DNA from: Channa striata
Lineage: Eukaryota; Chordata; Actinopteri; Anabantiformes; Channidae
Direction of reading: 5' to 3'
DNA length: 64,000 bases
NCBI GenBank assembly: GCA_033026295.1
Contig: CM065182.1
Coordinates: forward strand, 20,706,215 to 20,770,214
Below are positions 46,801-60,217 of the stretch, piece by piece. Under the pieces are notes generated by a model. It was not told the DNA's origin. It did no database searches and was given only the letters and a program-made list of their open reading frames with translations. The position numbers and the translations under genes are program-made. Numbering within the stretch: position 1 is the first letter of the stretch; every line of letters starts with the position of its first letter.

Positions 46801-49800
46801 TTCTATCATATGCTCAAGATCAACTCCTTCGAATAACAATTTTTAGTATATTTATAGTATAAAACTTGATAATTTTCTATATTACATACTTTACAAAGAT
46901 AATTGAGCTAGAGCTTGGTGAAGACATTAATGAAATGATTAATAATTCATAATAAATTGAAGCGTTAACGCAGGGAGCTTTGGCTTATCTGGGATTAACT
47001 AACAAATGTTAATTGTTACAAAAATACAAAATAAAAAATATGCAGTATAGCACAGATGTTTCCTGATTTAAAACAGAATTTTTCTTAATAAATAAATCCA
47101 GCTATATTTGTAGAAGTAAGGTATGACAGACATGATAGTATTGTTCCGCAGAACTTTAAACCATTGGAAAAAAGGTCATTGCAGGATCCTCTAGTAATAC
47201 AGTGAAGTAGTAAAGAGCTATTATAGATGAAAATATTAGGCAGATCTATGTAACTCACATCGCCCTTGCGGCCCAGCAGTAAGTAGGTGGCGGTGACCTC
47301 ATTGTATTTCTGATTGAGCAGAGAGTCCTTGATTTCCTCTGGAGTAAAGCCCATACCAACCATCACCTCTGAAGAACACAAACAACCAGAAAGCAATAAA
47401 ATGACAGCTGGTGAATTTTGGTGGTGAATACATTCATCAGACCTTCAATGCACATGCTTTGAAGCAGAATGGCAGGCAGGCCAACAGCCGCGCTGCAGTA
47501 GCAGTATTCCGTAGTAGCTGACTCACCTATGCGAGCAGGGTCACTGTAGTCCTCAACAGGTTCAACGTGGGGCTTCAGGTCATCTCCCTCATACCCTGTG
47601 TTTATCCACTTGTCCTTCATGACTTGCTGTAAATGCAGAAACAGAGAAAAGCTTCAGCTGCGATTGAATTTCCTGAGCTAAGCGGGGCCTTCCGGCTGCA
47701 CGTATGGCCCGCCTTACCTCTAGGGTGCAGCGTTTGGCGGGGTTGAGCACCAGGAATCGGCGAAGGATCCCCTCACAGTCTGTGGACATATAGAAGGGGA
47801 CACGGTACTTTCCCCTCAGCACACGCTCCCTCAGCTCCTGTTGGCCACATCGATGGCATGTTATTCTTACAGTGCAGTGCAAAAGCTCCAATCCAGTGGC
47901 AAAAAAAACAAAAATCATTTTGGAGACGCTACAAGAAGAACGTTATTTTAATGCAAGTTTTAGGAATTGCCTCAGGTTTTGCCAACTTCTTCCAACTCTG
48001 CATCAGGCAGCATAGCACTAATTACTGAACTCAGTAGAGGACATTCTGAATGTCCCTACTCATGTCACTTTGTGTAGTATTATTTCCAATCTATCCAACA
48101 GTCCATGACAGAGCCTCACTCTAGCTTGGCATTTTCTGCTAAGTCAGTGATGTAACAGTGTCTGAAGTATTAAGAGGGAAATCCTCAGGTCGCTCACTGC
48201 AGGCACTAGGCAGGGGTGCAGTCAAATATGAAAGGGGTTAAATATACACTTGTTTACGCCCTCTGGTAGATCTGTAGGGGGGCATTCATTGCCATCTGCT
48301 GGATTTTGGAAAAAAATGCTATTTTTAGGTTTTGTTCTAGCAGCAGGTGCTATTGTGTGGAGCAGTAACTTTACAGAATACGAACACAGGGAAGACAGAA
48401 CGTGATTCTTGAACACCGTTCTTCATCAGCAGCCGTGGAACCATTTATACTATTCACAGCAGCGTATCCCATAGCACCTGCTGGTTAGTTTAGTGACAGT
48501 AAGCAGCAACAACAAATAGCAACAAGAATGTCATACGCCCAATTGACTCAGAAACTGTAGTTATTATATTTGCCTTCCAATAAATCTAAACCTTCCTAAT
48601 GTCTGTTTACGCCTGTCTCTGTTTTTATTTTTACAGTATGCGATAGCCTTACACTGACTGATGATGACAGGCAATATGCCCATGTGCACAGGGGTGGGAA
48701 GTTAAAAAAACAACACATGAATTCCATTCTAATCATTCTGGCAGCAGTCACACTGTCAGAGATCAGATATGAATCAGATCTAGGAGCACATACTGTACAA
48801 AAGGGACCCGGATTTAATTTGGAAAACCTGATTTAGTTTGTCTATGCCACTGTGAAAAAAATGTGAGTAACTTAAGGGCCAAGTTACTCACAGATTCTTC
48901 CGATTGGTAATATGAATGCATCGTGTATCACCAGGGCTGCTAAATCCCAGAGGGCGTGACTGCGGCAGGGTCGTTCACCAATCCCACAGTTGTTGAAAGA
49001 GACTAAACCTCCGCTTAGTTGCTCCTGGTGTGTGTGTTGGACAGCTGCTTCCCCCATCGGTGTGTGAGTGTGTGTGTGATTGTGAGTGTAAATGGTTTAA
49101 AAAGTGTAAAAAGAACTCATCACAGAATAATAATAATGATGAAGACAACACCTAAAACAAAGCCAACAATGGCAAACAATCTTCCTGACATTTCCACGTT
49201 CAAGACACTAAAAACACAACCCTAAGGACAGCACAAACTGCATGGCTCAGTTTTTAAAGTGAGGGTTTTTTGTTGTTGAAAGCTGCATTGGAATAATTGT
49301 AAAGCCATGACTGTTGCCATAATCCTCTGAGTGTCCTCAGACAGACAGACTATCCCTTCTCACATCCACTTGCCTTCAGGTTTTGCCCATCAAAGGGCAG
49401 CGAGCCGCTGACTAGTGTGTAGAGGATGACTCCCAGACTCCAGACGTCCACCTCGGGCCCATCATACTTCTTCCCCTGGAAAAGCTCTGGGGCGGCATAG
49501 GGTGGAGAGCCACAGAACGTATCCAGCTTGTTGCCCAGCGTGAACTCATTGCTAAAGCCGAAGTCGGCGATCTTGATGTTGGCATCGGCATCCAGCAGAA
49601 GGTTCTCCGCCTGAGTCATGCATACATCGACGTAGACAAGGATGAGGCAGAGATGAATAGGTGGGGGGAGGTTTGATAGAACAAACAAAAATGGATGAGA
49701 AAGAGCGTGGTGGGGGTCGTGGTTGCGAGTTGTTCAACGACATACATATGTCACTACTGAGAGTTCAGCGTTGGTATAATGTATTACAACGAGAGCAAGG

Positions 49801-52800
49801 CTCCCCCCACAAAAAAAGCCTCTCCGCTCTTCACTGTGCAATGATTAAAATGCCTTTTTTTTTTATAAAAAACACATTAAGATAAGTCCCAAATTATAAC
49901 TTAGTCCCAGTTGTGGACCACCCTAATTCCCTTTTTCTGAAAGCAACCCCATAGGATCTGTCTTCTTACCTTCAAATCTCTGTGGACAATGTTCTTCGTA
50001 TGGCAGTAGTGGACAGCTGAAACAATCTGCAAACATGAGGAGACAGACACACTCAAGTAGCGAGAATTAAATGTGAGATCTTGCGCGATGTGGGCGTCAG
50101 AAGGGGATGTATTCGCACCTGTCGAAATTTGGCTCTGGCTTCAACCTCCTTCATTCTCCCATGAGACACGAGGTAGTCAAACACTTCACCTGTGAGTGAG
50201 CACAGCAAAAAACTGATCAGTCAAGCCAAAAGCATTGGGTCATATTATGATATTAACAGTGCGACAAGGAACAGAGAGAAACAGCCAGCCTGAGTCTGTC
50301 TAAAAGACAACAACGTTAAAGGTAGAAATACATATTGTTTTGCCTCAAATCCACAGTAAATAACTTCCTGTCTCAAGGTCGTTGAGTGAGGCTCTCGCTT
50401 CTCACCAATCAAAGAAGATCAACCACTGTGTATCACATGCTGATGTAAAAGGCTCCTTCCATGTGTCTATGAGACGGCACAGGCTTTGACTCAGTGTTAC
50501 TATTTGACACTCTCGGTAGATTGATTTTGAATCTCACGGTACAGCCAGCTTGATTTCCAACAGTTGCACAGAGTAGCTTTGAGAAAACAAAAAACTGTGA
50601 ATTCACAGGCAATAAAATGCACCTTTACTCAGTTCAGTATCGTGAGGATGCTGATCATCTTCTATGGCCTAATATCTCTGCAAGTTTATGATAGATATTA
50701 AGATGTTGTCAAAGATATATATTTATGTGTGTTGTGTCTTAAATACTGGGGTTGTGTAGCTTTTACACTACATTTTAATAACTCATATCATTCTTACAAT
50801 AATAATTACATTTATAATTGTAATTACATTGAGCAATCCAGTTAAATCATCTCCCAACAACAATCAACAAAAAAGTACAGATTGTGTACAGATTACACAA
50901 ACAAATCAAATATAAAAGAGCACAGCTAGGTGTAACTCACACCGTGGTGATAAGGCAAGTGTGAGGCCCAAACTCACAGAGAGGAATGTCGATCAGCGTA
51001 CCATGAAATCTCGAGTTTATAGAAAAACATTTAAAAGGATCCTTCCAGCCCTCCTTTATAGATATTTTGACTGTTTTCTCCTACAAAAGGAGCACATACA
51101 TCACACTGCTTCTTTTTTAAGCTTCTACCCCTACACAGTTTTTTTTAAACAGTTCATTCTTTTTTACATTCCATTATGTTTGAGTTGCTAATAGATTTTG
51201 GAATAATAGAGTAGCTGTATATTGTTGCAACAATAAACTGTAATTAAACCAAAATTTTACCCGCATTCGGGCACCACGACCACTCCCTAACACTGTCTTA
51301 CGGTTCTTTAAATCCATGACCTAAAGTCATATGGGCCTGCAGGAATTGCACATTTGAAACTGTGTCTGTGACATTCTCCAAGGTCACAGTGAGCTAATGA
51401 TATGGTCTGGGCCCAAACACAGACAAAAGGGATTAGTGACAAGAAAGTGACACAAATAGAAACACAAAAGAGACTAATGGAAGCAAAAAGAAAAGGAGAC
51501 ATTAGAAGCAACGTGCTGGCATTATCCCTGAAATTGTGTTACAAGTCATTTTAATAGAGCGGCAGCAGCAGTAATGCACAGAGGCTGCTCTGTTATTTAT
51601 GTTGCGGTTCCATTCTCTATTAGGGTTGAATGTAGCACTGTACAACACCTATTAGGGGAGAGCCTACAGTCATATTTAATTTAAAGGTCTTCTAAATCAG
51701 ATTAACAGAGGAAGCATCTACTGTACACTGCAATTGTTACTGTACATTATAAGGTTGCAGTCTCTCAGGGTTTCCAAACGTCACGTGTGAGTAAGTAAAG
51801 ACACTGTGTTTACGTTCAAATTAAAGCACAAAATAAATGTCAGGAAAATGGAAAAAAAGAATTCCAAGCCCACTTTTGAACCATTTCTGTTCACTAGAAT
51901 TGGCCACATCTGATTTTAGGTATAGTGGACAAGATTAATTCATCTGTTTTCACGTTATCCAAAGGTTAAAAACCTCATGCCAACACCTGTAAACCTTATT
52001 AATGATCATATATTATCTCATTTGGTTTGTGGATAGAGCATGACAACAATAAGTTGTGGCCTAACTGGACATGGGGGACTATTTCTATTGGAGGTGAAGT
52101 GAAGGAAATGTAAAAATTATGAAGAAAATGATCCACTCTCAAATGTTGCTGTGTGGGAAAAGCACGACAACCCGTTTTCCAGTAAATTACCTAGAACTAA
52201 AAATTAGAAGTCACGTCAGGACTTAACCAAGCCTTTTAAAAATACGTTTCCTCTGCTTTTAAGGTTCTCTTGTAGAATGACATCAGTATTTAGGATTGCT
52301 GTCTTGATGCATCTTCCACTTTCTTTTCGGCTTCAGTTCAGGTCCTAACACACTGACATTATCACAAACTCAGAATCATAACTCCAACAATGATGGTAAG
52401 TGGTGGGTAGAAAAACAGGCCTAAACCATGATCCTGCCATCAGCCTGTTGGAAATCTGCTCTGTTCAATCTACGTCACATTTCCGATGCAGATTTCTTCT
52501 ATTTGAATTAAGCAGGGCCTCCCAGACTCATACCTGATTGTCATCCTGACTATAATCCCCCTCTTAAAATAAAGGGATAATGCTAGAGGTTCCCATACTT
52601 TTGCCACCTTGTTTTATCTTGTTTATCTAATAGGTTTGACTTTATGTAGTGTTAGTACTACTGTAAAAATCTGACTGCATTTCAAATAATTAAATGTATT
52701 AAATATTACAAAAACACATCACACACTCCAAATCTGTAACCATTTCCATCACTTGAAGAAAAGCATTTCTTGGACTTGACAGCCGTTGTACCCACCTCCA

Positions 52801-55800
52801 CTGGCATACTCCATGATTAGGTAAAGGGTCTTCTCCGTCTCAATCACCTCGAACAGCTGCACTGTAACCCAGAACAGAAACATTGAGCTTTAGACCATCC
52901 CGCTTTGTGACCTCTATATGAGCTCTGCTATGGCTCTTGCTAGAGTCCTTTTGATGAATGGTTGAAAGCTCATTCATGCATTACACTTGCATCTTGGCAC
53001 GCATGTAAGCAAATATGTCACACACATGGGTGCATGCTCACATAAACAAATACAAAGAATGATTAGATGAAAGATTGTGCCTTACCAATGTTGGGGTGAT
53101 TTAAGCCTTTCATTATTCGTACCTCTCGAAAAAGCTGGGAATAAGAAACACAATTTATTGTAACGACAACAACAGACATAAACTAATCTTCTAACTGCTG
53201 TATTTGAAATTCACACATAATCAGCATGTCCTGCAGGGTTTGCATCAGTGGAGCTGGATTCAGCACTTATAAAAATGTGAACTATCACTACACCAAAAGG
53301 TCCGATCTGACAACAAGATTGAAACTGAGGCCTGCTATTGGAACAAAACCATAAGGCAAGAAGATTCTAATAAATTGGATGTTCTTGCAAACCAAGATTT
53401 TGATTTTGCAGTTAATCATTTTCACAGTTCCGACTAAGAAACAAACTGACATTTCAGATGAGGATCACTGGAGTCACTCACATATCCGAAGCCAAAAACC
53501 AGTGTAGCCCACAGATTCCACTGAAATAGGTTTGCACAATAGTATGACGTCTGCTCACATAATTACAGAGAGTTCCACATAATTGCCTTGCCAGAGATAA
53601 AACTTCAATTCTATGTTATTGTCACTGAGCAGATATAGCTTATAAATCAGGTCTATATTTATAGTTATAAATCAGTAAATCTGAATTTGTATAGAAAAAA
53701 GTGCCGTGTGATTTTTTTTTATAATTGCTGAATTCTGGAGTTTAGGCCTCAGTATATGGAAACTCGACTTTTCAGAGCAGAATCTGATATCTACTGTATG
53801 CAGCTCTTCACTGTGGCTTTGAACACGAGTTGGACCTGATCATTTATGCTTTTCCTTCACAGTTCCTTCACAACTGTTAAGATACCAGCTCCACCATGTC
53901 ACCAGTTAGTTAAACTACGTAGCACTTATAAATCACAGTGATCTTACATGCAATCAGCTCAAACTCCAATTCACAACCCATTGGAGACAACAAATTTGTG
54001 CTTTTGCCTAAAAATAAGAGTATCACTTTCCATCTCTGATATTCATCCAAACAAGAATTTGCAAGGGTGACAACAACCAACAAACCTCCTCGCCATTAAA
54101 AACAACAACAAATAGCCCACACACAAATGTGATGAATCTGCAGCCAAAAACAGACCAACTTCTAGTCTGTCTGAGTGTCTCACTGCATGTGATATGTCTA
54201 CTCGGGGGATATATTTGTACACGTTGTCAGAGCAGAGCAGCGGATTAAATTTGAGCCAGCTCCCCTGGTTGCATGCACACAGCAGCACAGGCCCTCATTA
54301 AAAGGCCTTTGCTGAAAACCTGCAACTCTCCTCCGTTTGCCACATTGTAAATTCCACAAAAAAAAAAGATGGTGTGAGAAGGTTTCTATCCTCTTTTCTC
54401 AATCCTCCCCCTCTGCTATTTTGCGACGTATGTCCCTCCATTCCCTCCTCCTTCATTCAATTCTTCTAGCAGTCTGCTCCTCTAGCAGTGCCCCAACGTC
54501 ACTGTTGCCATAGCGACCTAGGTATTAAGACCAGGCTCTTTTCCCAGCTTCTCCAGCTGTGCTAGAGGGGATCTTGGGATACGTAGTGTTGAAGCATCTC
54601 ATCGCATCCCATTAATTCTCTGCTCATCACGACAAAGCTGAGCACTCAAACTCCTCAAAACGATAAACAACCCCCCCAAAAGCCCCTGCCATCAACATGT
54701 TTCATCCTGTTCCGTGCTGACTACCACAAGTAAAGAGCAAACCTACTATAAAGCTGACAGGGACGGACACGTGCACAGTTCCAGTTTCACTAGAAAATGT
54801 AGCAGGTGGAAATGGATTCTATTCATATAGAAGTTGCACCGTGGACCTGACTTGTGTGACATACATACTATTTAAATCTGGCTAAATCTAATTTCTTAGT
54901 GACACATATTTTGTTTTCAGGCATCCCATGCCACAAAAGCCAAGATTATAGTCTCTATTTATAATCAGCTATTTCCTACTTCATTAGGATTAATGTTATG
55001 TTTTCACTTCCCCCTTTCCTTTTGTTCTTTTAACCACACCTATACGCATCTTTTTTCTCCCCCCTACATATGTACATCATTATCCAGATTATGCTAATAT
55101 GGGCTCTTTCATGTCTTCAGTACTAAGGATTTTCTCTAGCCCACAGGTATATAAAGAGGCCCACTATCATCACCAGCCAATTGTAGAATATTCTCTCCAA
55201 TCAGTGGCCAATTCTTCACCACTTTCTTAAATCCTGTGCTAAATGTTGCACCATTGTCTTTGACAGCAGCCAGTCTGAAGAAAGCACCAGGCAGGAAGAA
55301 GGGATAAAATACAAGTTGAGATTGCAGTTGCTGCAAAACATGGAACATATTAGGAACCAGGTATAGAGAATCCATTTTCTGACATGATATAAGCAGCAGC
55401 AACATGACAAATCCAAGTATCGGGATTACAGGAAGCCAGTGATCAAAAGGGCAACAAATGGCTATGAGGGAAAAAAAGCAATTGGGATTTGCATTTATGT
55501 ACTAAAGCTTTGATAATACTGTAACAACTGAAGGTCATCGCTATCTCTGCACTGTAAATACAGACAGTGAGGAAATCCCCCAGAAAGTAGGAGCCAAATG
55601 GAAAATATAAATAGTTTATTTTTAAAGATATTTAACTTTAATCCTTATTTATTTTAATAATAATTACAGGTTGCATGCAAAATTATTAGTAGGATGTATG
55701 AAATATAGGGAGCAGCAATGTCTTTTACAGGGACAAGAAATCCTTGCTACGCCTCTGCTTTTTCAATTCTAGGTTTTACCTCGTGTGAAGAAAGTTTAAA

Positions 55801-58800
55801 AATACAGACCTCAACGAGTTGAACTAAATCACACACACAAGCACTACACACATACACAAGACACAATTAAATTCCTCGTTGAATCTTCTGGTTTGTTCAC
55901 TTTTAGCCCACAGGCAGAGGAGCTCAGGAAGGCCAAAGGAGGTAGAATCTGAGAGTCAGAGAGGGAGGGACAGACTTATGGCCAAATTGGGGAGATACAT
56001 CAGCCCATACAGAATGTGGAGAAAAAACAAATGCGGGTTGACTAAAAGCATCTTTAGTCTCTCTAATTTATTCACATTTCATGACACAGACTGTGTGTTG
56101 TACAGCCACATGACGAACACGTGCAATAACATGGCACAAAAGCGATTGGCTGGTGTGTGGGATCAACCCTGATCAAATGACCTTTGTGTCAGCCATGTTG
56201 TGCTTGCATATCGACCTTTTCAAGTCGTCTTTGAGGTGTCTACAACTCCAACTGCTGAATTAAAAGTGTATCACACTGAGGGTGCTTTTGGCGGCTGCTA
56301 AAAGCAAAGTGTCCACTGTTCTGCTTGTCCCTCACCATAATGCACAATAAACTTACAGTGTCCACCATTAAGGCTCAACTCCCAACATGCTGACCAGCTT
56401 GATAAAAACGTCAGCCAATCATAAGCCTCCGCCTTTGTGACTTACATCTAATCGTACTAAAGACACCTCTCACAGTAAAATTGCTAGGGTAGCAATTGTC
56501 ATCATCAAAGCAAGTCAGCTACACAAGAATTGTGGGGTTATCCACTGAAAGCAAATTAAAAACAAAAAAGATGGATCGAGTGGCCGTGGTTTGAGAGATG
56601 AGTCAACCCACTCTCAGGCCTGTGATTAGCCCGGAGAGAGACATGAGATGATCTCTGGAGCAGAGGTCTCGTCTCGCTCCCATCCAGTTCCTAGCACCTG
56701 CCAAACAGCATCACATCCCGCGAGCCCTCTCTCCATCAGCTGCTCGCTCATTCCTGCCCCTTCTGAACAGCTGAGGATAAACCTGAACCTCGCAAAGTCC
56801 CCAGTGGCATCAGCACTCTGTTGAATGTGACCAAATTATCCCCATTCTTAGTGTTTAAGCTGCTGTTTATGAGACCTGGTAGTATTAAGAGTGTAGCGTG
56901 TGTTTTATTCTGATGCGCACATCACATTCCACAAGGGCAAACTCACCTTTTGTAGGCTGGTTGGGTTCAACTGAGTTTTGTCAATGATTTTTATTGCAAC
57001 CTGGAAAAAGACATGAAGGAAGTCATGGTGAGTAAAAGAAGCGTGTCACCCCCGAATTTGCCTTTACTTGTAATCGCGTGCTGACACGATGCTCAGAAGC
57101 CTACGGATGTCACTGATCCGTGTCCAACATCACAACAGCAACATCAAATATCAGACCAAGGAGAGTCTTGGACAGTTTACCAAAAGCAGGTGAACAAGGA
57201 CTGAGGCCACAGTAAAGTCAATCTGAGTAGTTTTAATCCCAGCTGACTTGCATTTGGCACAGCCAGTCAGGGCTAATGATGATTTACTGCCAATTTTGAA
57301 GATTGAAGAAAAAACAACAACAACAACGCTAGTTTCAAAGCATTCCCCTCATCATAAGGACCCGGCCTAAAATCCTGGAACTAATTAACACCACTGTCTA
57401 CTCTACTGTTACACAAATAACAGCTACTTTCAATGCAGTCACTATTTACTGAAGAGGGTTTTAAGTTGAAACTAATGGATTTATTTAAAAAAAATACTTA
57501 CTAAGGCTTTATACATCTTAATAACAGTAATATATTTTTGGTTGTCAGGTGTGGTCATATGGTCCAGTCAAAGGTATTTTTACAACCTACTGTTCTGCAG
57601 CTATTTGAAAGCTGCTCCTAATGGCTTAGAATTGATCTACAGTATAAAGCTTTATTAATTGACCTATTAGACATTGGACGGGCGATTGGTTACAACATTA
57701 TAAGAAAGCAGAATCATTTTAAGTGTTTGAAATGACCGTTGACATGACATGTCTTACAAAAAAGACTCTGCTTTTATACCAGAGACAATTTAATAATGAG
57801 TTAACAGAAGAAGATAAAAATATTTTCTCTGAAAATCCTCATACTACATATAGCTTTTTGTCTCCTTCATCCAACCATCCTCAACCAAATCACCTCCATA
57901 TATCTCACCTCCCTGCCCGTCAAGATGTGGCGGGCCAGCTTGACCTTTGCAAAGTTTCCCTTGCCAATGGTCTTGAGCAGACGGTAGTTGCCGATGTGCG
58001 GCTGCTCGTCGGAGCAGGAGGCGATGGAGTTCCTGCACCGGGCACCCAGCGAGCGGCTGGACTGGCTGGTGGCCTTGTCTGAGCGACTGGCCCCCAGTGA
58101 CATATGCTGGGAAAAATAAGGGGCAAAGTGTTAAAAGGAGGACCATCCAGTCATGTTTTGTCAACTATAATTGTGGAGGTTGCTGAGCAGCTACTGGTTT
58201 CACAGATTAATGTGTATCCACCATTAACTACACGGGTAAACTATAATACGCAGGCCCGATTCATATACAGTCCAAAATAATGACAGACTAAGACAGCAGC
58301 ATGTCTCCACCAGATGTTTGTTTCATGAACACAAAAGGGGCGACGCTGAGCAGAGTGAACACACGCCCCTCGTTTCTGGGTTAACAGCTGTTTGCCAGCA
58401 CGTGAACACTTCAACATAATGTTTTGTCCAGGGCTGGGCATTATCCTCTTCAAAAGTCTAATGCTAGACCACTGGAAGATGACTTCAGGCAGTATGACAG
58501 ACTACAAAGTTAATCATTTCACTGCATTGGAGGCCGCCCTGAAGATTTCACAGCCCTGTAAACAGTTGGCTGTGCTGTTTCTACTGTTCCATGTTACAGC
58601 CTGATGCTTCCGCTTGATTCTGGACCTCGGTGCTTCAGATCCTTGTTGTGCAGCGATGATATGAGTCCAAAGGTTGTGTCAAAAATTTTGGGAGCCAGAA
58701 GGCAAAAGGGGACAACAATGTACCTGTGCACAACAAAGCTTGGTGTGTAACAGTAAGAACTGGCTTTTTATCATGTGACAAACTAGGGAAATATACAAAG

Positions 58801-60217
58801 GAGGAAGGTGGTGAGAGGAAAACAAAAGGCAACATCGAGAAAGGACCAAAAGGGCGAGGAGGCAAAAAAAGGATGTAACCAGCAAAACGGTAGCTAATGG
58901 AGAGAGGGATGTAGCGAGAACGAGTAAAAAATGGGAGCAGATGCCGGCACAGTGGTCCCTGGCCAGTCCCAGACCCTGAGGCATTACACTTCCATCCCCC
59001 CAGCATGTCATCTTGCTCAGCACACACACACACACACAACCACGCAGCCTTAAGCTCCACCTTCAGACGGGAGTGCCCTTCCCATGCTTCCAATCTTGGT
59101 CTCATGCACCCACCTCGAGCCAATTTTGGAACCTCTTCCTGTAGTCTACACACCAACCGAGTCCTAAGCTGCTCACAGCAGACAGCAGAGTACACGAAGC
59201 CTCACCTGTGCCAACATGGCAGCCCAACATTACATCCAGTCCGTTCACTCATCTGTCATCATTGCTTCACTGTGGAGTGATGGGAGCAGATCGAGATCCA
59301 CTCTAACGGAGGGAAGAGATCTGCATTCATAATCAATCATGCACCTCGTAAATCCTGGCACTGCGCACGCAGTAACACACACACACACACACAAACCTAG
59401 TGGCTTAACCATCCCTCTGTGCTGAAAGCTCTTCTAACAAACAGATGGGGGACAATCTTGCCATAAGCGTGAGGCAGAGAGATGACAATGCAACGTCAGT
59501 CATCTTTTCATATATATGTGCAGCGATGGACAGATTCCCTCTGCCTTCCTTTCTGCAGGACCCCACTGATTTCCACTGTACTGAATGTTCGGCTCTGTCT
59601 GACACCCACTGGCTCTGGGGTTGGGCGCTTTGTAGGATGCGCAGCAAGGGACCGCACATCATTTTTACGCAGTAATCCCCTCGATTCATACGGACAACCC
59701 AGATATTCTCTATACATTTATTTTGGCCTTCTGTGTGTCGTCCCACCCATCCAGTTTCTGGGGAACACACACACATTGAGGTAGCCGATCAGCAGCAGCA
59801 GCAGCAGGGAGGATAATGTGACACCACTTTCTCTCCACAGCCTTATAATAAGAGGTGACGGCTGGTTTCAGGCTTTCTGCGCATCTCCGCTGAGTGTCAC
59901 CGTATGCGGATGGACTCATTCCGGGCTTTCTGCCGGCCATCAGCTCCTTCCCTGCACAGACACTCAAGGTTAGCGGCCGTTCTGCTCAAACATCCGAACC
60001 GACGTCGCCTCCGCTGTGCCATCACCTAATGAGGGACAAGCGGCCCCGCGTATGAGCCCCGTCCGCACCGTGAACAAACCCAACGACTGCGCACATGAGA
60101 CGATCTTTGCGAAGTGATGTACGATTTGTCGTTTGCATGAACAGAAATACCGGTCGCACTTACATGGTCTCCGGTGCTCCTGTCGTTGCTTGACGGTAAT
60201 GCAGATCGAGAAGACAT
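40900..60217 (-). CDS. mark4: MAP/microtubule affinity-regulating kinase 4, complete, long (KA1) form
   Basis: Ser/Thr kinase of the Par-1/MARK group; phosphorylates tau and MAP2/4 at KXGS motifs and detaches them from microtubules. Exons (long form): 60217-60164, 58106-57909, 57000-56947, 53134-53086, 52861-52796, 50189-50119, 50026-49970, 49610-49374, 47837-47718, 47626-47527, 47368-47259, 45830-45644, 45295-45084, 44263-44160, 43369-43085, 41393-41349 and 41236-40900. Sum 2286 nt, 761 aa; human is 752. The N-terminus MSSRSALPSSNDRS is MARK4-like. Kinase domain about 59-309: GKGNFAKV (66-73), VAIK Lys88, HRD Asp181, DFG Asp199, and activation-loop LDTFCGSPP with Thr214, the LKB1 target. UBA domain about 326-370 (VMVGMGFTPEEIKDSL). 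Then a Ser-rich spacer (SSSSSTSSSHSKTQR, MHPKRSPTST) and a C-terminal KA1 domain ending QISKDLEL. Intron 8 has a GC donor (AAG|GCAAGT); the rest are GT-AG. Confidence 0.97.
41172..42104 (-). CDS. mark4: mark4 short-isoform C-terminal exons
   Basis: An 83-nt cassette exon, 42104-42022 (acceptor GCATCAG, donor TTA|GTAAGT), lies in the intron between exons 43369-43085 and 41393-41349. If included it reads VNLDPSKRQGSNKSVSG then CTLPQGSKTV. Because 83 is not a multiple of 3, the next exon is then read as RSQMNLRESGDLRSQ and the last exon as VAIYLGIKKRPSPGPSDVAGI, with a stop at 41174-41172. This gives 698 aa and no KA1 domain. Human MARK4S ends very similarly (VAIYLGIKRKPPPG...) from memory. Both forms need only standard splice sites. 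Confidence 0.9.
42105..45643 (-). other. mark4: mark4 introns 12-15 (C-terminal half)
   Basis: Introns before the cassette exon (42105-43084), 43370-44159, 44264-45083 and 45296-45643. The intron after the cassette exon is 41394-42021. No recognised element or extra exon; a GA-rich stretch lies next to the cassette exon at 42120-42320. Confidence 0.55.
45990..46780 (+). mobile_element. Tc1-like transposon relic in a mark4 intron
   Basis: Plus strand, opposite to mark4, in intron 45831-47258. DNA and remnant peptides match a common fish Tc1-like element (Tdr2-like): the 5' part AATCAGCCAATCGCAGGCAGCAACTC, then AAGACGATCTCCTGAAGTTCAAAC, GGGATTTTCGCACACAACCATCTCT and AAATATCCAGTGAG, followed by the catalytic part (CATGAAAGCATGGATCCA, GGGGGATATTTTC, LVHTEH). 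The 3' end is near 46700-46780 (CAAGGTGCTGAATCTATGC, GAATTACGGCAGTT). Frameshifts, stops and a large internal deletion make the transposase inactive. Terminal repeats were not located exactly. Confidence 0.82.
46781..49373 (-). other. mark4: mark4 introns 8-11, remaining sequence
   Basis: Intron 8, 47838-49373, is the one with a GC donor. Outside the repeat at 48890-49100 I see nothing recognisable. The other introns here (47369-47526 and 47627-47717) are short. Confidence 0.5.
48890..49100. repeat. Dispersed teleost repeat in mark4 intron 8
   Basis: Contains AGTTGCTCCTGGTGTGTGTGTTGGACAGCTGCTTCCCCCATCGGTGTGTGAGTG, known from many fish genomes as part of an interspersed repeat. The left part (CCCAGAGGGCGTGACTGC) is degraded. 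Class not assigned. Confidence 0.6.
50190..52795 (-). other. mark4: mark4 intron 5
   Basis: 2.6-kb AT-rich intron between the exons ending in YASGG and EVFDYL. No element recognised. Confidence 0.6.
53135..56946 (-). other. mark4: mark4 intron 3
   Basis: 3.8-kb intron, the largest in the gene, between exons encoding VAIKIIDKTQ and LFREVRIMKG. AT-rich in the left part and less so near 56580-56800. No extra exon or known repeat recognised; frames at 55136-55416 lack splice support. Confidence 0.6.
57001..57908 (-). other. mark4: mark4 intron 2
   Basis: 0.9-kb intron after the kinase glycine-loop exon. A CAA microsatellite is near 57315-57330. Nothing else recognised. Confidence 0.6.
58107..60163 (-). 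other. mark4: mark4 intron 1
   Basis: 2.1-kb intron; it becomes GC-rich and CpG-rich towards the first exon (from about 59900). CA microsatellites are at about 59022-59038 and 59371-59392, and a CAG run near 59790-59805. Long frames here, such as 58635-59195, carry no recognisable protein features. Confidence 0.6.

Noticed and set aside
58635..59195. Minus-strand open frame of 186 codons
   Set aside because: Lies inside mark4 intron 1, with no splice fit to the kinase exons and no recognisable family.
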